This document shows, in pieces, positions 11,101 to 20,100 of a DNA stretch of 25,000 nucleotides. Numbering within the stretch: the stretch's first letter is position 1; the number at the start of each line of letters is the position of its first letter. The DNA comes from Owenia fusiformis (Eukaryota; Annelida; Polychaeta; Sabellida; Oweniidae): positions 1 through 25,000 of the forward strand of contig CAIIXF020000210.1 of assembly GCA_903813345.2 (NCBI GenBank), in the 5' to 3' direction. The translations under genes were made by a program, and so were the position numbers. A model generated the notes under the pieces. It made no database searches. It was given only the letters and a program-made list of their open reading frames with translations, and had not been told where the DNA came from.

Positions 11101-14100
11101 TCGGAGATATAGATGATTTACTAGGCACATCAGAGTCAGAGGAATCAGATTCTGTTGAACTGTAAATATCTGAGATTTTAGCTTTTTTCTTGGTAGAACC
11201 AGACTTTTTGATATGACTCCAGTCTGATTCAGATTCAGATGTTCCAAACAAATTCCGTTCCTTTGTCATACTCTTTGTAGATTTACTAGATTTTTTCTTC
11301 TCTGGAGTTTTCTTTGTTTGACTGTTCATCAGATTTTCCCATTCTGAATCGGATTTATCCAAGGTTGGCTTCTTTTTCTTCTTTTTGATTATTTTCTTAC
11401 TTTGTTTTGAAAAGTCATCATCACTATCATCTGATATATCACTTAGATCATTTGAAAAGTTCTTGGTCGAGAATTTAGACTTATTCTTCTTATGTTCATC
11501 ATCAGAAGTAGAACTGGTTTTCTTCTTCTTTGGGGCTTGTTTTTCTGTTATGGTTTTTGACTTCTGAGTTGACCTGGTGTCTTCAAAAGAATCCTCGCTG
11601 TCCCTGTCAGAATCAAACAAACTGTCCGTGTCTTGGCTCTTGGATCTTTGTCTACTAGAGCTGAACCAGGATGTGTTGTGGTCTTCAGGCTTGACAGTTG
11701 TTGATCTACGTTTGATTTTATCGTACATAGATGAGAAAACTGCCTGTGGCTCATCTCCAGGCCAACCTAAATCCATTAGTTCCCGAAGTCCACCAGGAAG
11801 TGATTCTTTCCGGCCCTTTTTCTTTTTGTCATTTTGATCATCTTTTCTATCCCTTTTCTCGCTGTCCTTATTTGATTTAGACTCATTCTTTTTGTTGTTT
11901 GACTTTTTATCATGTTCCTTATCATCTTTATCTTTGCTGCTTTTGTGCTTTTCACACTGCTTGTCTTTGCTTGACCCACTTTTGTTGCTATCACCATTCT
12001 CTTTCTTGACACCATCCTTATTTGACCTTGACTTATTTTCACTCTTGTCTGATGATTTGCTTGTTTTATCCTGCTTTGAAGAACTGGAGTGTTTAGATTT
12101 ATCCTTCTGTTTGCCATGATTATCCTTGGTCTTCTGTTTATCAGCATGCTTGCTGTCAGACTTTGGAGGCTTCTTGTCATGCTTGTCATCTGGTTTTGTG
12201 CTATCTTTGTGGGGTTTACATCCTTCAGTCTTAGTCTTGTCGCTCTTATGCTCCTTAATTTCAGGGCTAGATGCTTTATCACTATGGGCCTTTTCAGGAC
12301 TCTTTTTATCTTCTTTTGGGATTTTATCATGCTTCTCTGATTTATGCTTCTCTGGCTTCTCAGTTTTAACAGTTACAGGTTTGTCAATTCTTTCAATCTT
12401 TTCAGGCTTCTTTTCCGACTTTTCCTTGTCAGATTTTTCACCCTCAGTTTTTTCGATCTTCTCAGGCTTTTCTTCTTTCTCAGATTTGTCACTGTCTTGT
12501 TTTTCTAATTTCTTTTCAACCTTCTTTTCTTTGTTTTCCACCTTCTTATCTTTAGACTCATGCTTATCTTTCTTCTCCTTCTTGATGTCATGTTTGGGTT
12601 TCAGGTTGTCTTTAGACTTAGAAGAATCCTTCTTTTCTTTAGAAGCATCTTTAGAGCTGGCTTTATTCTTGGTTGCATCTTTAGATGTGGACTTAGTAGA
12701 TGATGATGAGGGTTTTTCATGTGATTTTTCTTTTTTATCCTTCACATCTGTCTTTTTCTGAGTTTCCTGCGATGAAGATTTTACCAGCTTTTTGTCTGAT
12801 GTTTTATGCGTTTTTGATGGCGTCGATGAAGATGATTTCTTCTCTTTTGCTTCCTTGTTAGTGTGATCTGTGTTCTTAGTATTGTTATCAGGTTTTTTCT
12901 CTTTGTCTTTTGGTTCTGTTTTAGGCTTTTTCAACACAGTGTTCTCTGGTTTGAAAAGATCCATTTTAGTGGGGTCTTCCTTCTGTTTGTTTTTGTTTGA
13001 GTTGGTCTTCTTGTTATTATCACCTTTGCTGTTCTCCTGTAGCTTGTGCTTCCCTAATACACTGCTGTTATTGTTAGATTTTGATACATTATTGTTGTTG
13101 CTTGTGGTTGAATTACTACAGTTAGGCTTACTAACAGGTGTTGTAGGTGTTACAGGAGTGGATGGCTTATCAAATGATGAATCCTTCTTGAGAATGGATG
13201 GCGGAGGCTCCTTGTTCAGGAATGGAGAGGCCAGCTCAGGTTTCGGTGGTGCTGCAAATGATGCTCTTGGAGATGAGCTATTGCTGTTAGTACCGGATAC
13301 TTGAGAAGGACTGGGCATCAAAGTAGAAGGTGTAGTTACTGGGGAAGGTCCATGGGGTGCTGGTGGGTGACTGGTATGGTTATGTAATCCAGGTGATGTA
13401 TTATTCATCTGACTAGTTGGCTCAGGGGTTGGCTTCTTGTGAGTCATAATCCCAACAGGCATAGTCAATGGTTCAGGTCTTCTTATAGGAGGCGTCATTC
13501 CACCAGAGTAAGAACTTGATAGGCCTAGACCACTGGTACCTGGAGAATGGAATCCACTACTGGGGGACGTGACTATATTCTGACCTGGAGATTGTCTACT
13601 TCCCAGTCTAGGATCTGAATTGTTAAGTCTTGGATCATTACTGCTTGCATTCAACCTTGGGTCACAAATTCTTGGATCGCTAGCTTTCTTCACTATAACA
13701 CCTGGTCTCATAGCAAGGGCCTCCTGCATTGCCCGCGGGTCGGGTTGAGAGTGTGACAAGCCCATAGTAGGAATCGCATTGCTCATTGAGGGAGGATGTT
13801 GCGGAACAGGTGGCAGCATACCAGGTGTGGTCTTTCTGAAAGTAGGTATATCCTTTGGCAAAGTAGGTAGAGAAGTTGGCAGAGTTTTAGGAACACTGTA
13901 TAGTTGTTTAGGTGAATCAGCTCCAGATAACATTCTACTGTCACCTCCTTCCTGTTTTTGTTTGGTTTCCCCTGTTGACGACAGTCTCTGAGTATCTTGG
14001 TCAAATATACTGCTCCTCGACAGAATTGAATTCATAATATCTGACTTTTTATATTCACTAGAGTTTGATATATTAGAACCAGATGAATCTACTCTTTTCC

Positions 14101-17100
14101 TGATTTTATATTTTTGATAGTCTATAGCAGGAGCTAAGGGAGTAGTTGGTGTTGCTACATTGGCAGTGAGGACTGTATTAGCCTTCACTTGTTCAGTCTG
14201 GCTTAGTTTTCTGTCTAACTCTCGTATCCTTTCATCAAGAGACATCTGGCCTGCCACAGCTCCAGGAGACAACACAGGGCTGTCATCTGATATATACTCA
14301 TTCTCCATTTTTTGTGGTTTAGGTAAAAGTACCTCAGGCTTCTTATACTGTCCAAGCTTGATGATCTTAATACCATTATCTCCACCAGGAGCTGTAGGAT
14401 CTTCATCCTCATGGTTATGGGCTGCAAACTTGGGTAGAGGCAGAGACATGTTGTATTTGTTGTCTTTTCTGTGATCAGCTAAAGCTCGCTGCTCATTCTC
14501 TCGAGAGCTGCGACGCACTTTCTTCATTTCTTCTACAACAGTTCTTACCTCCATTGGATCTTTTAATGCAGCTTTCACATCACCAGTTGCAGCCCATTCT
14601 TCAACAAAGCTTTTCTTCTCAGATTTAGCTTCATGGTTTGGTAGCGTACCAGGTATGAGATCTATTTCTACACGCCTCATATCAGATTTAACATCTTCCT
14701 CTGATCTGAATTCATGTCTTTTCTCGATGGTCTCTAATAAATCCATTTCATTAGCATGCAGCATCTTGGAATCATCTGCTACATCCATTGGATCAGGAGG
14801 GGAGTCAAATAGTGTGGCAGGAAGTGGCTCCTTAGGCCTAGCAATTTCTTTCAAGGGTTCGGGAGGATCTTCTCTTGACACAGACCTGTGTAATCCAATG
14901 TCAAATGGCTTGGCAAAATCAGATTTAGGGGACTCTAATTGATGTAAGTAAGGATCAGGGTTGTGTAAATGGGGCTCGGGTGCATTGAATGGGGGCTCTG
15001 ATATATGAGGAGGTTCAGATTTGTGAAATTGGGGCTCAGTTTTGTGAAAATGAGGCTCATTATGATAAGGAGGTTCTGGTTTTTGGAAATGATCAGTGTG
15101 ATATTTGTCATTGGGATATGGCCTCTGCTGCTGATCCTGCTGCAACTGACTGGTCACCATCCTTGGGATAAAGTCATTAGGTTTATGTTGTACATCCAAA
15201 GATTCTGATTTTGGTCTATTTAACAATGTAGGTGCTAATATATCCTCATCATCACTGCTAAGTTGACCTTCATCAGTAGTTGGTTTCATTCTATAAGACC
15301 TCTGTTTGTTATCAGTCTCAACCTTACGTTTCTTCTTAGGGATAAATTCATTTGGAACTTCGCGTGGAGATCTACCAGGTGTATGACTTTCAGTCATTTC
15401 CATTTCGTCATAGTTAATCCCACTGTCCGTAGGCCCTCCAGAGACCCTTGTAGATTTCTTAGTTTCCTGTTTACGAATTTCTTCCATTTGTTTCCGATAG
15501 CTCTGTGCAGAGTCTATTGATTTATACTTCCCAGAGTTTTTCAGGTCTCTTTGGGCAGCTTTTTCCGCCCTACATTGGGCAATAATATCCAATACACTTT
15601 CCTCTTCAGGTTCAGATTTATGTTTACCATAAGACCAGTCTAAATCAAACACTTCTTCAAGTCGAGGCTTTTTAGAGCGCCTGGGCTTATCCTCAGCCAC
15701 AAGGCCCGAATCATTATCACTATTGCTAACTACTTCATCAAGTTCTGCTAACCGATTTAATAAATCCATTTTAGTGCTCTGTAAATTGTTTAAATCTGTA
15801 CTAGAATGGCTTCTAGCTGATATTTCTCCGGAGTCCATTTCTGAATCTGATTTTGTTTCAGACCCACTAGTACTAGATGTTTTCTCAAATGGATCATATT
15901 TTTTATGCTTTCTATCCTTTTTAGGAGTTTCTTTCTTGGATGGCTTAATTTTATCTAAATTGTCTACACGCTGCTTATCTGTCGTGTCTTTTAGGTTCCC
16001 TGAGTCAGTTATATGTTCTTTATGTCTATTCCTTGAACCACTAGATGCACTGCGAGATCTTTGTTTTTCTGATTTCCGATGTGCTCGGTCACTATCCTCT
16101 TGACTTTTCATACGATGATAATCCTTAGACCGTCTTTTACTATCTGATCGACCAGATCGTTCAACATCTGAATAATCCTCCATACTTTCATCCCTATATG
16201 ATTTTGGTCTGGATGAATCCTTAGTCTTTGATTTTGAAACAGTTGATTTAACAGTTTTATACGAAGAATCATGACTTTCTTGTTTCTCTGGACGTCTCTT
16301 ATCCCTATGTCTATGTGGCTCGGGGTGTTCACCCGGATCTGAGTGTCTGGGTTCATCCCGGGTGGGCGTGTTAGACCGCGCCCTACTCCGGGATTTTCTG
16401 TGTGGACTAGAACTTCTTTGAGTTTGTGAGGAAGGACTCCTGCTACAGATACTAGATGGAGTTGGACTAAAACTCCTATTATGGTCCCTATATCCTTTCC
16501 CCCTACTCTCATGATATGCATCATCATGAGGTCTGTTTTTATAATCTCGTCTTTCGTCACTATGATAGCTGCGAACACTTTCTTTATCACCGGATTGACT
16601 ATCTGTGTCTCTGTAACGCTCAAATCGGTCATTAAACCGTTCATGTCTCCTATCCTCTGGGGGCATATCCCTATAATCCACAAGTCTGGGATCCCCCCAG
16701 TCGTCTCTATGGGGTGAAACACCCCTAGAATCCCTATGGGGTGAGTGACCCCTGTAGTCTCTGGGTCTCTGATTAAACTCCTGATAGGACCCTTCATAAT
16801 TTTCTCCCTCCCATTCACCTTCATATTCCTCAGGGTATTCCCTGCAAGTACAAAGAAATCATTTATAGTGCCACAACTAAACATCTCTGAAAAGAGATCA
16901 CGAGTCAATCATCAATCAATCAACAGAGTAATGAGCACAAAATATGAATGCAGGTTGAACGAATACATAAAGACAAGAACAGACATATTACAATTACATA
17001 GATATACATGGAATAAATGGTGAAACAAGTTAAGCTGTAGATCAAAGGTATTACAGTGCATGTAATAGGCAACCGTATGGTTTATGATTCAGTCCATATC

Positions 17101-20100
17101 ATAAGCACACTGTCTCAGGTTAGATTTGAGGTGTACTGTACCTGGAATCTCCTCTGTCAGGATAGCCATCATGATTATAACGCCCACGACCTCTACCCCG
17201 AGCTCTAAAATTACCACGCCCTCGATAACCTCTGCCCCGCCCTTCAAAACCTCTAGTAGCCTCGAACCTTAAAGAAATGACAACATTCATTCAAGATGGT
17301 GACAGGAGCACTAATACACTACAGATGACTATATAAAACATGGAAGCTTTGTGATTTCACATATAAAGGATTCAAGTAGGGTATAAGAATTTCAATGTTT
17401 TGAAGCATTCCATTGTTACATGTAATCTGAGGAAACTAACCAACAAACCAACACCATTAACTATATATAGGGAGGTGACTTTAACGAGGCGTATAGCCTT
17501 TTTATTTTTTCGTGAAGCCACTCAGTAAAATTACGATTTCTCTGCAACCTGATGTCCAATCAAGATCATTCAAGTATTTATGTGTTCCTGACACATTTGG
17601 GCACCCGGTAATAGCAATGTCTACCAAACGTTTGCACGCGAAATTGACTTAATATATGACTGAAATCGGGAAGACAAAATTTGACATTCACAAACAAAAT
17701 TGCTTGTGAAAACTACTTACAAAAGTGTTCCAGAGACTCTAATCTACTTCAGTCATGAATTACGTTGTCATCACCGGATGCCCAAACGTGTCAGAAACAC
17801 AAAGATACTCGAATGATGTTGATTGGAAATCAGGGTGCAGAGAAATCATAATTTTACTGAGTGGCTTCACGAAAAAATAAGCAGCATTATAAGCCACCTT
17901 AACCGCTCCTGCACACAAAACAAATCAAAATGATAATTACCAACGAATACTTATGTGTTACATTAGTTTATAACAACATCTACAAACATCTAACACCCCC
18001 TACCTTTCATCAGTCTCATATTCTCTAGGCCGCGGTTTTTGGTGTTCTTCAGGTTTATCTCCAGGTCGAAGCTGATTGGTCCGCTCTAGCTGTTCAAAGA
18101 AATCATTTTGGCAATCTCGGCTGGCGAAATCAACCTAGAAGCAAACAACAATTATATGCACATAATCATCTGCAGTTCTGTGAATTATTCTCCCGCTTCC
18201 AATCCCATAAATATTCCTCTATCCATAAAAAGAAGTAGATGCAAGACCATTTACCTGAAATATTCGTAAAATAAATTGACTCCAATCAATAATGACAACT
18301 GAAATAATAAGAACGGTTCACTCTGTTTAAAGGAGACAGCAATGTGATCAGAAATTGCTATAATCATTCATGCATATAGCTCTTACCTGGATCTTCTTTC
18401 CAGAGATAGCTCTCCCCCTCATTTCAGTACAAGCATATTGGGCTATTTCCATATTATCATAATACACTAGAGCGCGTGATAACGTCCGATCTATAATAGC
18501 ATGTTGCACGGGTCCATATCGACTAAATTGTCTACAGAGAAACTTCTCCGTCACAGTGTCTGCTACGCCATCTATCCATACAGAGTTAGTAGGCATACTT
18601 TTTCCAAAGCCCAGTTTTAGTTTATTACTCCCTATATGTTCGCCATCCATTTTTCTGAGTGCTCTAACTACACTGCTAATGTCTGTGTATTGTATAAATG
18701 CATACGCTGTCAGCGCACCCTGTTTCTTTACATCAATATCCTGTAATTGAAACACAGAATAGATTACAGGTGCTCATGGCAATAATGTTTGCGGTAAATG
18801 TCAATATATATGGTATGACTAACAATATAGATAATAATAATGAGCGGCGAATGTATGATGAAACATGCGTATATTAAATAATTATCAATATATATCATTA
18901 GCTATTTACCAATGTTTTAATTATTGAAATTACATTATGAATCTCAAATACTGACCTAGATCTAATAAATCTATAATCTATGAAAGATGTTAAAAATCAA
19001 ACCAATATCCTCTTCTTTTAAATACTCACTAAAATATCACCAAAAACTTTGAATCTATCTTTAAGTTCGGTAGAGGAGATCTCCTTCTCTAAATTGCCTA
19101 TAAAGAGTGTGCGTGTGGCTTTGGGGTGGAACTCATCTAGTGTTATGTCAGTGGGTCGATCATCAACTTCATCAGGTGGTGCTTCTAAACATAGAATATA
19201 AAAGAACCTTATATTATGAAGTCATGGGTCTTCCATGGATGTCATTTCACCCCCCATTAGTAAAACATCCATTAGTTAGATATAAATAAACATTCTCAAC
19301 TTTCATTGAGTCATAACATGCATATTATCACAAACCTCGGAAAATCATCAGCATTACTACTGCTCTTCGATCCTTTGACATTTTACCAGTTTATCATATC
19401 CAATTAATTTCACATCTTTTGCCTTTTCATGAGTACCACTGCCCTTGATCATTGCAAATAGCTGTTTAAATTGCAAAAACAAAAGTCCATATTTTCCTGC
19501 TTGTAATCTGGTCTTCGTTTTTCAATTTTTTGAGTTGCTATGGCGCTGGTGTAAAATAAATGTTAGGTATGTGACAGTTGGGCAATAGCTAAACCTCATA
19601 ATAACATATTATTAACATGATGTGTGCGTGTTCATAATATTACACCAAAGGCACAACAGTCTCCTGATAACATGTCGAGATATAAAATACAGCGTATGAA
19701 TATGTTATTAATTCTACTCAATCCAGTCTAGTGAAATTAAAACTAATAATGACTAGCTGAATAATTAGAAAAAATATTGCTAACCATCAAAGTCTACTTG
19801 TTAATTACCATGTTTGCTTCAGGCAGTTTCAATTGTCTCAATATTAATGTTTCTATCATTACACATTTCATATCGATATAGAAGCCAGACATATGTCTCC
19901 ATAGTACAATGAAAACATAATCAAAACAACTAATTTTAATAAACGTGATTCTGCAAAGTGAGCTTTATGCGGCGCACTTATCAAGTCATCGAGCAAAGTT
20001 TTAAAATATGAAATACAGAAATGATATGAAAAAAAACAAAGATATAAGCTGAATCTTTAGTGGTACATAAAATCAGGAATTAAACGGTAGTTCATTGACG

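Noticed and set aside
12126-12761. A 211-codon plus-strand open frame resembling a hydrophobic membrane protein
   Set aside because: The complement of the lysine-rich block of SPEN; the apparent hydrophobicity comes from TTT/CTT codons opposite AAA/AAG.
16679-16681. A possible GTG start of the giant frame
   Set aside because: The frame stays open upstream to a good acceptor and joins the RGG exon in phase, so there is no translation start here.
16108-16908. A 266-codon minus-strand open frame overlapping the start of the giant exon
   Set aside because: Wrong frame. The SPEN frame is fixed by the acceptor at 16842-16843 and runs on without break; this one has no homology.
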